From Castor canadensis (taxonomy: Eukaryota; Chordata; Mammalia; Rodentia; Castoridae), in contig NC_133400.1 in assembly GCF_047511655.1 (NCBI RefSeq), forward strand, positions 6,778,001 through 6,842,000: a DNA stretch of 64,000 nucleotides, given 5' to 3'. The first letter of the stretch is position 1, and every line of letters begins with the position of its first letter. Both the position numbers and the translations under genes were made by a program. Below, one piece after another: positions 45,955 to 56,880 of this stretch. The notes beneath the pieces were generated by a model. It did not search any database. It worked only from the letters and a program-made list of their open reading frames with translations, and was not told the origin of the DNA.

Positions 45955-46494
45955 CTGAAGATATTTCTTGATTGGTCATTTTCTTTCTTTATCGTGAGGA
46001 TTTGTTGTTTCCTGGATTTTGTTTGGTTTGTTTTGGTCCCGCATCCGGGGTGGGGGGGTGGGGGAAATAACCAGCAGATCAGGTGGAAGTCAGTGCCAAT
46101 TAGACTCTTGGTCAAATTTAAGCAACAAAGAAGCTTAGAAGGAGTGGCTCTTAGGCTATGGGCTTCTAGACAAGGACAATACAAAACAAAATCCAACAAA
46201 AGCAGATGTCTAAAAAGCTAACCTGGTTGACACATAAGTACTTATTACAGTCATTTTTTTGGGCTTGATTATAAATGTCTCAAAAGCATCAGAACTGTAA
46301 TAACAAAAATTTAAAAGCCACGGTTAAAATTCTGATGGACAATTTAGCAACGAACAGAACAGTATATCAGTATTACTAACTTTTTGTTACCGTGTTTATT
46401 TAAATTTTGTATTTTAGAAGGCTTGATATACTTGAAAAACAAATATATTTAATATACAGGAATCAGCAACAGCATCACAGCTCTATAGAAGCTC

Positions 46495-46586
<92 letters not shown>
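46495..46586. repeat. (AT)n microsatellite
   Basis: An alternating AT tract of about 92 bases with one interruption, inside the provirus. Confidence 0.97.
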
Positions 46587-46588
<2 letters not shown>

Positions 46589-46779
46589 TTTAGTTGTTGC
46601 ATTTGAAGTAAAACCTCAAGATTTTTTTATCAGTTGGGGGAGGAGAACAGTGTCAGTGATCCCAAAGAGCCCAGTCACAGACACATATAGGATACCAACT
46701 GTGTTAGAATCACCGAAGACAATAGTTGGTTAACCATCAGGTTATCTAGAAAATTTTACATAAACTGTGAGAAAATAAG

Positions 46780-47440
46780 AGGCAAAGAGATGGCTCAAAC
46801 ACCAGTATAGGGTTTATTGTTTAGGCAGAAGTCCTGTGGAGGGGGACCCCAGCAAGAGAGCTAGAGCCCATTGCCATACACAGGCTTGGGCTAGATATAG
46901 GGGGCTAGTGGAAAAGTACCAGGAAGGTCACTAAGGGTTATTGTTGCTGGGAAATCAAGAAAGATAAGTTGTAGTTAGGTCACTGTCTGTCCAACTGTCC
47001 TTGACATCCATCTGGGGAGATAAAGGTTAACAATTATCACTTTGTCAGTCTTTGGGGTTGAATGGGGAGTTTCTAGTAAGCCATCTGCCTAACATGGCTG
47101 TCCTCATTGTTAACACCAACATAAACCAACTCTTAAATGAATATGATTCAGTTACCTTAGTAGTTAAAACCCCGACAAAAATCACCAGAGAACACAGGTA
47201 AATATTTATGTGGACTAAGTGTGGAATTAGGAAACATAGTGGCCAAGAACCACAGCTCAGATGTAGATAAGGGATCACATCCCAGATTGTTGACATTAAC
47301 AGATGGCTCATGACATACAGCAGGATCCCACCAACCTGTAGTCAATGGAGGCCCCCTAAAATAATGGCCAGTCTGGACAACCCAGGCCAAAAATTCCCTC
47401 TGCCTGACATATGGAAGGAGTAGGACTAACATCTCCACTC
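46780..47440 (-). other. LTR- or env-like segment inside provirus
   Basis: On the minus strand an open stretch (47157-47438) is followed by aaacaataaaccctatactg, a polyadenylation signal (complement of 46813-46818). This may be a second nested LTR or a rearranged internal segment. I cannot decide between them. Confidence 0.3.
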
Positions 47441-48045
47441 TGTTGACTCCAATAAAAACTGGATGTCTTTATATCCAGTGTAGTGCTTCTTTTTTATTTT
47501 TTTATCTTATCTGGAAGGTGTACTTTGGTTTTTCTTTTTACTTTGCTTTACATAAGTAAATCTGTCTTAACCCTCATATCAGTGCAGCAGTACTCCCTGT
47601 GCTCAGTTGCCTCTTGCCTTTCTGTGTTTTAATAAACTCTTATTGTCTTGACAAATTTATGGATTAACCTACAGCACCAAAAATTCCTGACAGTTACCTC
47701 GACAAAACAAAAACCATTTTTAAGACAGTTTTTTGTAAATGTTACCAAGAACAATACAATATTTTTAAGACATCCTTGTTGTTATTAAGTGTAGAGAATT
47801 AAGATTTAGTTTAACATCAGTACATTAAATTTTGACCTTACAAAACCTTTAATGTAACTGGATTTTAGTTAACTTAATCACTTACATAAGCATTTATAAG
47901 CTCCATCTTTCAATGACAACTTACTCTGTATCTTTCTGACAACTTATTTTGTATCTTCTGGGGGAGCTTGTCTTTATCTTTTTCTATATAAAAGTTTTTT
48001 TAACATTTTATTTTTGTAAAAACCACATCCTTAATACCATATATA

Positions 48046-48103
48046 AGTAACAAATATACATATATATGTATATGTATATATATGTATATGTATATTTGTT
48101 ACT
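48046..48103. repeat. AT-rich palindrome
   Basis: Arms agtaacaaatatacatata and tatatgtatatttgttact pair as 19 bp, separated by an imperfect TATATG core. Confidence 0.85.
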
Positions 48104-48653
48104 TGTCGAAAATAACTCAAACTCTTTTAATTTAGAACCTTATATTTGTATGAAAAAAAACAGAAAGAAAGCAATCTTGAATTTTTTTTTTGTATAAAAA
48201 TGATTTATAGAAGGCCTATTTGTTAACAGACCCATGTATTATAGGAGAGAATTAAATCCCAGATTTTATTTACGACAGAATGAAACAGGCTAAGGTCATT
48301 TTTAACTACTCAAATTTTAAGATTCCTGCTGCAGGCTGTGTCTCCCCTTTTCTTTCTTTCTTTTTTTTCTCTAGTGGTCTGAGCCAGAGTGTTAACCCCT
48401 GAATGCCTGCATCCTAGTAAGACCTGATCGAAATAAGTTTGAAAACCTGTTTTCTTAAAAGTAGCAGTAGAACAGAGTAATAATTTTTTACATTGACTCT
48501 ATAATAAGAACTGTTCTCAAGATGTTTACATATTTATGTGTAAAAAGCCTAAGCAGTTTATACAGAGATCTTTAAAACAAATATCCTGGTTTTTTGTTAC
48601 CTTGCATATGACATTAACCTTATAACAGCAGTTTAGGAACCATTTTGAAGATG

Positions 48654-48656
<3 letters not shown>

Positions 48657-48696
<40 letters not shown>
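48657..48696. repeat. (CA)n microsatellite
   Basis: A pure CA tract of 40 bases. Confidence 0.97.
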
Positions 48697-48700
<4 letters not shown>

Positions 48701-49383
48701 TATAAAATAAGCATGCCAGAAAAAAATGTCAACTTAAGCACACATAAGATGAACTGGAATTCCAGGATCAAATTAAATTTTGCCCAAAGTTGTAAACAAA
48801 CTGATATCACAAAATTAGAGGGCACTCTTGCACTCTCAGAAAAAGAAAAAAAATGTTTAAATTATAGCCAGAGGGCTATCCAGGGGAATAGTGGATGATG
48901 CATTTGTTCTCTTGGGAGTCTCCCTCCTTTAGAACTGAATTTTTTTGTTATCCAACCCTTAACTTCAGTTGTGACTATTTCCCAGGAAAAGCTCAACCCC
49001 CCCATTAATTCTCTGAGGTGTCTCAGACACTTTTGCCCCACTCCCTTAACCTGAGAGACCAGGTTTCACCCCAAGTAGGGTTATTAGGGGGTCTCTGGGA
49101 GGTGATCAGTCTCCCCTGCTGCCTCCTGAGGCAGGCCTGAATTTGAACCCAGGTTCTTACCAATCTGATGAGTGGTGCTTCCAAGTTGGTTCCTGTGCCT
49201 CAGTGGGTTCCATTGTGCATCCAAGGCCCTCACCCCAACTTCCTGGGAGGATGAATCCCCCTTAGGATCAAGATGTCCATTGGCTCCTGGTGGTATCTTC
49301 TCCCGGCGGTCTGGGGGATGCACCCCAATGACAGGGAGGGGATAACTCACTGTCTCCACAATCCCGGACAAGTCCCCAAGAAA

Positions 49384-49729
49384 TGTTGCAGGAATCTCAA
49401 GCTGAGATAAGGGACATTGAGGCAGTTTAGCAAGGAACATTTTATTGTGCTGACACAGACCCAGTGGACTTGTGTCCGAAGGCTGAGCCCCGAGAACAAA
49501 GAGGTCTCACCTTATACACCCTTGTAAGCAGGTTACAGAAGCAAAAAGCAAAGCTCAACACACATATGGCTGCATGTCACTTCATTGGCTATTTCATTTC
49601 CCCAGTGCTATGTGACCTTCATGTTTTAATTCTTTAAGTTTTATCTCTCTGCTTTGCCATCCCTTCCCCCTGTCTCATTATCAGAACACAGTCCTGTCCG
49701 TTTCTTTTCTGGCCCTCCTCCCTGCTACA
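49384..49729 (-). repeat. Provirus 5' LTR
   Basis: It aligns along its full length with the 43532-43878 LTR, sharing for example ggttacagaagcaaaaagca. The TATA box is altered (tataagg on the minus strand). The primer site lies immediately beyond it at about 49360-49378. Confidence 0.9.
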
Positions 49730-49834
49730 ATATGGCAACTTGCCTGGTCACTATTTTAATATAGAGGCTATTGCATTGTCATTTGTCATGCTGGTAGCAA
49801 AAATAGTGTTTGGGGATTTGCTTTTTTGCTGCCT

Positions 49835-50280
49835 TCCCACATGCCGAGCAAGCACTCAGCCACTAAACTACACCCTCAGCCCCCTAAAATCAAGGCTTTC
49901 AGGCTGAGTGTGGTGGTGCATGTCTGTAATTCCAGCTACTTGGGAGGCAGAGGCAAGAGTTCAAGGTCAGACCAGACAAAGGCATCGTGAGACTGTCTTC
50001 AAAAACAAAAGGGCTGGGGGGTGTGACTCAAGTGGAAGAGTGCTTGTCTAGCAGTTTTGAGGTGTTAGATTCAATCCCCAGAACTGATAGGAAAGTTTCA
50101 GGCTTTGAGTATCCCCCCAGATTGGCTAAATTGATGGAATTTTATTTCTCTGACCTATTTTTTTTAATTTTTGAGACAGGTTCTCTGTGTCACGCGGTTG
50201 ACCTCGAGCTCCCAATCCTCTTGCCTCAGTCTCCCCAGTGCTGAGATTACAAGTGAGTCCCACCATACCTGGTGACCTCA
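49835..50280. repeat. SINE cluster
   Basis: Copies: ID-like fragment on minus at 49835-49885; B1-like on plus at 49900-50010 (gtggtggtgcatgtctgtaa); ID-like on plus at 50012-50090; B1-like on minus at 50165-50278. Confidence 0.8.
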
Positions 50281-50399
50281 TATCCTTCTTGAATGGTTTT
50301 GCCTTAACAGGGAAGTTTAATAAAGATTTTGAAGAATGCTTTCTAATAACAAACCTCAGAAGTGGGGTAGGGTTCCCTGGAATTGTTAAATTTTTTTTT

Positions 50400-50632
50400 T
50401 TAATTAGCCAGGTACTGGTGGCTAATGCCTGTAATCCTAGCTACTTAGGAGGCAGAGATCACAGGAGGATCATGGTTTGAAACCAGCCTGGGCAAATAGT
50501 TCACAAGACCCTATCTCAAAAATACCCAATACAAAAAAAGGGCTGATGGGTTGGCTCACGTAGTAGAGTGCTGCCTAGCAAGCATGAAACACTGGTTCAT
50601 ACTCCAGTACCCCACACCCCCACAAAAAAAAC
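50400..50632 (+). repeat. Dimeric SINE
   Basis: It reads aatgcctgtaatcctagcta, ggcaaatagttcacaagacc, tgcctagcaagcatgaaaca. Confidence 0.88.
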
Positions 50633-50839
50633 CTGGTTTTCTATCGACTCTCAGTTCAGAGGTTGACAGCACTAGGTTTTTCTGGAACCAGTAGAGGGCT
50701 CTCTGCATAAGCATCTAGTATGAAAATGAGGCTAATGTTTCTGATTAGTTGGATCAGAATTTACGATTTTTTCTAAATTTTTGTAGTTTCTGAGGTTGCT
50801 TAAAAGACTATAGCCCCAGTTTTAAAAATCATGCTTTTA

Positions 50840-51085
50840 TGGCCTTGCATGATGGTGCATGCTTATAATCCACCACTCATGAATTTGATGCTGGTGCGCT
50901 ACATAACCAGACCCTGTCTCCAAAAACCAAGGGCTGCAGACATAGTTCAGTGTAGAGCGCTTGCCAAGCACATAGAAGGACCTGGGTTTGATCCCTGTCA
51001 TTTCCCAAATATGCTTGAATTGTTTTCCTTTGGTGGGAGGGTAGGCACAGCGCTTGCCTAGCACCTGACCCTCAGCACTGTAAAA
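50840..51085 (+). repeat. Degraded dimeric and ID-like SINEs
   Basis: The pieces ccttgcatgatggtgcatgc, gagcgcttgccaagcacata and gcgcttgcctagcacctgac are spaced over 240 bases. Confidence 0.6.
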
Positions 51086-51309
51086 AACCCTAAAGGCTTT
51101 AAGTGTGTCTTCATTACTGCTCAGCTGTCACTGTTTTAGACCTAAACACATGCCTTCCTTCCATTCTTGGGAGAGTATTTACATTGAGATTAAATTCCTC
51201 TTTCTACCCCGCAACAAGGCTTTACTACTTACCACCTACCCTTTCATGCTCTTCTCTTCCTTTTTTTTTTTTCTTCCCCCCTTAAGGTTGGACAAATCTA
51301 TTTAAAATA

Positions 51310-51545
51310 GATCTGGGGCTGGGAGCATGGCTCAAGTGGTAGAGCACCTGCCTTGCTAGTGTGAGGTGCTTGAGTTCAAACCCCAGTACTGCAAAAGTAA
51401 ACAAATATAAAAAAAATTTGTATCATGAGTTGGCTTTGCTTAAAAAATTTTTCTTATTATTGCTTTTTGTGGTGCTGGGGTTTGAGCTCAGGGTCTCACG
51501 CTTGCTAGGCAGGGTGCTCTACCACTTGAGCTACTATACCAGTCC
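51310..51545. repeat. Two ID-like SINEs
   Basis: A plus copy at 51310-51418 (tggctcaagtggtagagcac) and a minus copy at 51460-51545 (tgctctaccacttgagctac). Confidence 0.85.
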
Positions 51546-51779
51546 TCTTTATCAGAGCATTTTTAGATTTGCAGAGTTGAGCAGAAAGTACAGTTCTCAA
51601 TATATTCCATTTCCATCTCTTTCCCCCCCCAGATTTTTCTAAGCACACTTGTAACTTTCTCTGATTTTGAAGCATCTCTACTGGTAAAGTTGTGTTCGTT
51701 TCTGGCATCTTGATTCCATCTCTATATTGGCTTTTTAAAACATCTTTAGCCAATTTCTTTCTCCCTTAACATTTCCACT

Positions 51780-52310
51780 CCATCATGCTTTTAGGCTTTT
51801 ACCTGATGGATTTCAACAGTGGATACAGCAGGTTTCAAAGTGGGGCAGTCACAACTGAGGTAAAGGAAACTGATTTCCAGGTCTTTCCACTTCCACATGG
51901 AGCTAAGAGAATGTGTTTTTAGTCAAGTTTTTTAATAGTCATGGCAACATCCCAGAAACTGAGGAAGTAACTATGATTAGCTAACAAATCCTTCAGTGAG
52001 ATTATTCTAAACTGTGTTCAACAGAGTTGAATGAGAGCCAAACCACGTTGTCAGCTGACAGAACACTGAAATTTTTCATTTAATGATTACTATATGAATT
52101 TTGGTGTGAAAAAATTCAGAAAAGTTTGAGACAAGGCTGTAACAAAACCCATTTTTGCATGTTCATACTTGTTACTCAACTGACATGAAAAATTGAAATT
52201 ATAGTTCAATGTACCTTACTTTAGAAATATGTAATATATATTCACAGATAATTAATGGGAGGAGGAAAACCACATCCATTTATTTCTGATGCACTCCAAG
52301 AACACTGTTT
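51780..52310. other. Intergenic, no recognised feature
   Basis: AT-rich unique sequence with no open frame of note. Confidence 0.4.
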
Positions 52311-52314
52311 TTCT

Positions 52315-52845
52315 TTGGGTGGTGCTGGGGTTTGAACTCAAGGCCTTGCCCTTACCTTGCTAGGCAGGTGCTCTACTGCTTGAGCCACATCCCCAGCTCT
52401 CCAATAACATTCTTTTGCTTGATATTTTATCAGTGTGTGGTACACTGGTTTCCAACTGAGTAGAAATTGATGAATTATGAGGAAAAACATTAACAAAAAT
52501 GTTTTAGCCTTATGATCTCAGGAAAACTTAAGTTTCTTTTTCAATTTATAGTTTTTTGTTGCAGAGAAATGTAAGACAACTCTTAAATCTTTGACCATAG
52601 GCATGTTAGAATAAAGTTCTGTGGAAGAATAGTAAAAAATACAATTATGAATTTAATGAGAAAAGCAATGGAAAATTAACCTAGTTTTTAGCTAGGTTGT
52701 TCATATACATATATATGCATATATATTTTTTTGAGATGGGAGGTCTCCCTGTGTAGCCCAGGCTGGCTTTGAACTCAAGAGCCTTTTGCCTCTATCTTCT
52801 GAGCGCTGGAATTACAGAAGGGCACCGATGCACCCAGCTTCTATT
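52315..52845 (-). repeat. ID-like SINE and B1-like SINE
   Basis: The ID-like copy spans 52315-52400 (gctctactgcttgagccaca). The B1-like copy spans 52725-52840 (gtagcccaggctggctttga). Confidence 0.85.
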
Positions 52846-53130
52846 CGTATACTTAAGTAGATGTTTATGGATATCAAAGTGCCATTGGACTTAGATTTCT
52901 TTCATTACTTTTAAAAGAGTGATGTAACATCTTTTTAAATGCCAGCACTGATGTTACTCTGGTTGCTTCATGCTTTACTCCTATTTAAATTTGTGATGGA
53001 AACTTTTTAACTTTGAAAAAGTGGGATTTAGTATATTTTTTTCCAACTCATTTTAGAAGTACATGTAGGCATGCCATTACTTCCAGCTTGTGATACCAAT
53101 GTTTCAGATTAAAAAAAAAAAAGCTGAAAC

Positions 53131-53207
53131 AGTCAAATTCTAGAAGAGTTCAAACCCCAGTACTGCAAAAGTCAAATTCTAGAAGTCAAACAGTCAAATT
53201 CTAGAAG
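53131..53207. repeat. Triplicated 15-mer with a SINE 3' tail
   Basis: The string gtcaaattctagaag occurs at 53132, 53171 and 53193. Between the first two lies agttcaaaccccagtactgc, the 3' end of an ID-like SINE. Confidence 0.85.
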
Positions 53208-53219
53208 AGTACTTTGTTC

Positions 53220-54330
53220 CCACAGTGTAGAATAACGGACCGAAGTTACTGCACGACCTTGCAATCGGTTCGGCCCCGGGCCGAGGGGCGCTGTCCGGCC
53301 CCTGGTGCCCCTCGGGGTGCCCCACGGTTCCGGGCCGCCGGCGGGGGCGCCCTCGCAATGTCTTCTGGGAGCTGGCGGTCTATGGACGCGAAAAAGATGC
53401 CCATGCCCGCGATGAAGTTGGTGCTGCCCAGTGGAGGAAGCGGGCGCTGCAGAGCTGAACAACCAGGTCTGCATGGCGCCAGCACCGCGTTCTCAGGACG
53501 TCGGGGAGGCTCTGCCCCGCGGGGGCAAGTGGCAAACTCTGCCAAACGTCCTACAGGGCGCAGAGCAGCCTGGCCCAGCAGTTGTAGTTGCGCGGGTGTT
53601 TCACGGGAGGCCGGTCCCTGGGTCCTGCTGCCTGCGGAGCACCCCACGGACTCCCCCTCGCCCCACACGCAGCCAGAAGGCGCCGCACCTCACGCCAGCT
53701 CTGCAGGACCAGCCTCGCGCTTTCGGCTTTGTTGAGCCAGGTTTGTGCGTCACTTCCGCTGCGACTGTAAGCGGACCCGCCCCCAGCGCGGCCGTAACCC
53801 AGGGCAACGACCCGACCCGCTGTTGCTGCTCGACAGCAGAGACTAGTCGCTCCGGGGTCTTTCACCCAGTTCGAAGGGTGTGAGTAGCCGCGTTCCCCCC
53901 CCAACTCAGAGCAAATCCTTAGACATCTCCCCGAACTGCAGAACGAGAGGCTCGGCGTTGTTCGAAAAGAAGCGACCCTCAGCGAGGGGTAGCAAGGCAG
54001 GTACTACAGCAGCCCTGGGGCGGCACTAGGAGTGGGCGGGGCCTAGGGAGCAGCGCGGCGGCTTGGGTGGGGCGGTGGGAGGAGTCGTTGGGAGGGCGGG
54101 GTCTTGGGCGGGCACAAGGGAGGAAGGGGAGGGGCCTGGTGCGGCAAACGGGGACTTCTGAAAGGAGAACAGGCGTGCGTGGCACGGTAGGAGATGCAGG
54201 AGGAAGGGGAGGAGCTAGATGAGGAAGAGGAGATGCTGGAAAAGGGGAGGGGTCTAGAGGGGAAGAGGTGGGACTTAGGGGAAAGGGGGTGCTCTTAGGG
54301 AGGAGTCCTCCTTAGGGAGGAGCTGTATTG
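53220..54330. promoter_or_regulatory. CpG island, probable promoter of next gene (C16orf46 by synteny)
   Basis: Dense CpG runs from 53225 to about 53880, followed by a G- and purine-rich stretch to 54330. Promoter-like parts include cgtcacttccgctgcgac (CRE- and ETS-like, 53749-53766), ccgcccccagcgcggcc and a good donor, gtgagt, at 53880. A non-coding first exon ending at 53879 on the plus strand would fit. The link to C16orf46 is inferred from human gene order only. A divergent minus transcript is also possible. Confidence 0.5.
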
Positions 54331-54534
54331 GAGTAGAAATGTTTTTCTTTCAGTGTGATTACTAAATTAATGGATCTGTAAATTAGATTTAGAAATGTAG
54401 TCCAGACAATTGCGAAGGCAACTTGCAGGTTGAAAAATTAGTAAATACCCAAGTGGAAGCGATATCCACAGGGCGTTGTCCTTTTTCCTGTCTTCAGCAT
54501 CTTTATCAGTGATGTAGATAAGATACAGAAAGTA

Positions 54535-54700
54535 TGCTGAGCTCAGTGTGGTGGTGCACGCCCGTAATCCCAGCATTAGTGAGCCTAAGGCAAAAGGATC
54601 ATGAGTTTGAGGTCAGAATGGGCTACATAGAGAGTTCCAGGCCAGCCTGGGTTATATAGTGAGTCCCTATCCCAAAAAAGACCCCCCCCCAAAATATCCT
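54535..54700 (+). repeat. B1-like SINE
   Basis: It reads ctcagtgtggtggtgcacgc and agttccaggccagcctgggt. Confidence 0.85.
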
Positions 54701-54959
54701 AGTCAATGGCGTCTTATAGCAGGAAGGACTGCCCAGTGAAATTGTAGGACAGCAGAGATTCTGAACTAATTAAGCAGATAGTTGAAGGAAAATTTTAGAA
54801 AGATCTGATATGTTTAAAGCCTACATCTAGCTAGGTTAAAAAGGGGAATGAAATTTAAAAAAAATCAGCAACATGGATATAAATTGAAGAAGGGATTTTT
54901 AGCCATTCATGGGGAAATTTTTTGAAGTTTTAGTTGGCCTCAGTCTTATTATTAAGACC

Positions 54960-55375
54960 GGAATATAGCCAAGTATGGTGGTACATGCATGTAATCCCAA
55001 TTCTTGGGAGGGTGAGGTAGGAAGAATATAGTAAGACGCTATATATGTATATTGGGATATAACTTGAAACAAATAGCAGTCAAGCTGGGGCAGTGGCTTA
55101 TACCTGTAATCCCAGGTATTCATGAGGCAGAGATCGGGAGGACCATCTGGGCAAACAGTTTAGCAAGACACCACATCAACAAAAAAAGACAGGCATGGTG
55201 GTGCACACCTGTCATCCCAGCTACACAAGTAAATAGGAAGGTCGTGGTCCAGGATGGCCCTGGCAAAAACATGATATCCTATTTAAAAAAAACTAAAACA
55301 GAAAGGGCTTGGGTGTGGCTCAAGTGGTAGAATGTCTGCCTAGCAAGCACAAGGCTGAGTTCAAACCCCATTAAC
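54960..55375 (+). repeat. Cluster of B1-like, dimeric and ID-like SINEs
   Basis: The copies start at about 54965 (agtatggtggtacatgcatg), 55085 (cagtggcttatacctgtaat), 55190 (ggcatggtggtgcacacctg) and 55300 (gtgtggctcaagtggtagaa). Confidence 0.8.
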
Positions 55376-55409
55376 CGTTCCCCCCAAAAAACCGTAGTCT
55401 TGGTACTGT

Positions 55410-55475
55410 TTTTTTTTAGCAGTGCTGAGTTTTGAATTCAGGGCTTCTTGCTTGCTAGGAAGGTGCTCCACTATC
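55410..55475 (-). repeat. ID-like SINE (5'-truncated)
   Basis: It reads gcagtgctgagttttgaatt and ttgcttgctaggaaggtgct. Confidence 0.75.
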
Positions 55476-55489
55476 TTTTTTTTTTTATA

Positions 55490-55622
55490 GCTTTTTTTTT
55501 ATTGTTGTGCTGGGCTGAGGTACATAGTAGCATTTACAAAAGTTCTTATAACATATATATGTCATACTTAAATTCACTCCCTCCCACCATTCTCCTTCAT
55601 CCCCCCCTCCCCCGCCTTGGTT
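55490..55622 (-). mobile_element. Possible L1 3' UTR fragment
   Basis: A T-rich start, atagtagcatttacaaaagt and a C-rich end (ccccccctcccccgcc) have the layout of an inverted L1 3' end. The sequence differs from the copies at 18870 and 37296. Confidence 0.45.
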
Positions 55623-55624
55623 AT

Positions 55625-55855
55625 TTTTTCAAATAGGGTCTCACCGTTTAAGATTAGGCCTACCTGGACCTTGATCCTCCTCCTTACTCTTCCTATGTAG
55701 ATGGGATGATAGGTGCATGCCACTACACCCAGCTTTTATTGGTTGAGATGGGGGTCTCGCTAACTTTTTGCCTGGACCGGCCTTGATCCCCCAATCTCCA
55801 CCTCCCAAGTAATAGGATTTCAGGCATGGGCCCCTGTGCTGGCTTTGCTGTGGTT
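55625..55855 (-). repeat. B1-like SINE fragments
   Basis: Two partial copies: 55625-55738 (tgcatgccactacacccagc) and 55745-55850 (aagtaataggatttcaggca). Confidence 0.7.
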
Positions 55856-56339
55856 TTCAATTGGCATTTTAGTAGTATTTGTTTAATTAATAGGTGTAAG
55901 TTTCAGATCAAAGGGAATCAGGTTTCAAAGCAGACACCTGTAGTTAGACCACGTTAACCTCTGTTCCAGGCACCATATTTTGAGAAAGACATTGACATGA
56001 AATCATGCATCCTTAAGGTAGGAATTTGAGACTCGTGTCTAAAGAAATGACCCTGTCTTACACTATTTTTCAGGCCTGTCATTTGAGAAGAACACCCAGA
56101 ACCGAGGAGGAAAATTTGCATGTTTGCAGCAAAAGATGTCTCGATTTGAGATCATTTTAATCCTTAGAGTTACTAGTGGAATGAAAAGTGATCTTGTAAA
56201 GTCACATGCTCTCAATGCTTTAGCAGAGAGCTCAAGCAGAGGCAGCTCAGCTGCATTACCTGTGCATTACTTTGCTGCTGTTGCTATCTACTCTGTGGAG
56301 AATCTCAAGACTGAGGTCAGGTCAGCCAGACTAGACTCT

Positions 56340-56880
56340 TTCTTTTTGGTACTGGGGGTTGAACTCTGGGCCTTTCCCGTGACAGGCAGCACTCTACCAC
56401 TTGAGCCATGCCCCCAGCCGTTTTTTGCTTTAGTTATTATTATTTTTGGTGGTTCTGGGGTTTGAACTCAGGGCCTACACCTTGAACCATTCCACCAGCC
56501 CTTTTCTGTGATGGGTTTTTTCAAGATAAGGTCTCACAAACTATTTGCCTGGGCAATCCTCCTGATCTCTGAGTAGCTAGAATTACAGATGTGAGCCACT
56601 AGCACCCAGCTTTAGTTATTTTTGAGATAGGGTCTTGCATTTTTGCCCAGCCTGGCTAAACTGGGATCTTCCTATTTACACTTCCCATGTAGCTGGGATG
56701 ACAGGTTTATGACACCAAGCCTAGCTATTGGTTGAGATGGGGGGGAGGGGTTCCCACAAACTTTTTGCTTGGTCTGGCCTCAAGTTTGGATCCTCCTAAT
56801 CTCTGCCCCCCAAGTAGCTGGGATTACAGGTGTGAGCCACTGTCCCTCCCCCGCCCCCACCACCATCCGGGCTTGACTCT
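56340..56880 (-). repeat. SINE cluster
   Basis: ID-like at 56345-56420 (gcactctaccacttgagcca), dimer at 56445-56615, and B1-like copies at 56620-56728 and 56735-56850 (gtagctgggattacaggtgt). Confidence 0.85.

Larger units (their letters stand above)
43532..49729 (-). mobile_element. Class I (gammaretrovirus-like) provirus, degraded
   Basis: Two direct LTRs (43532-43878 and 49384-49729) differ by roughly 30 changes by eye. On the minus strand, the 5' LTR is followed after a few bases by TGGGGACTTGTCCGGGAT, which matches the tRNA-Pro primer site of gammaretroviruses with two differences. The polypurine tract AAAGGGGGGAATAA abuts the 3' LTR. The 5.5-kb interior is too short for a full set of genes. 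Env-like remnants occur at 44350-44752 and perhaps 47045-47438, and no gag or pol frame of useful length is left. Simple repeats and a 5S copy are embedded. It is an inactive fossil. Confidence 0.9.

Noticed and set aside
46407-46733. Plus-strand frame with Tyr-Ile repeats
   Set aside because: It is the translation of the (AT)n tract inside the provirus.
43526-49735. Target-site duplication of the provirus
   Set aside because: The bases next to the two LTRs (aaacat and atatgg) do not match convincingly, so no duplication is claimed.
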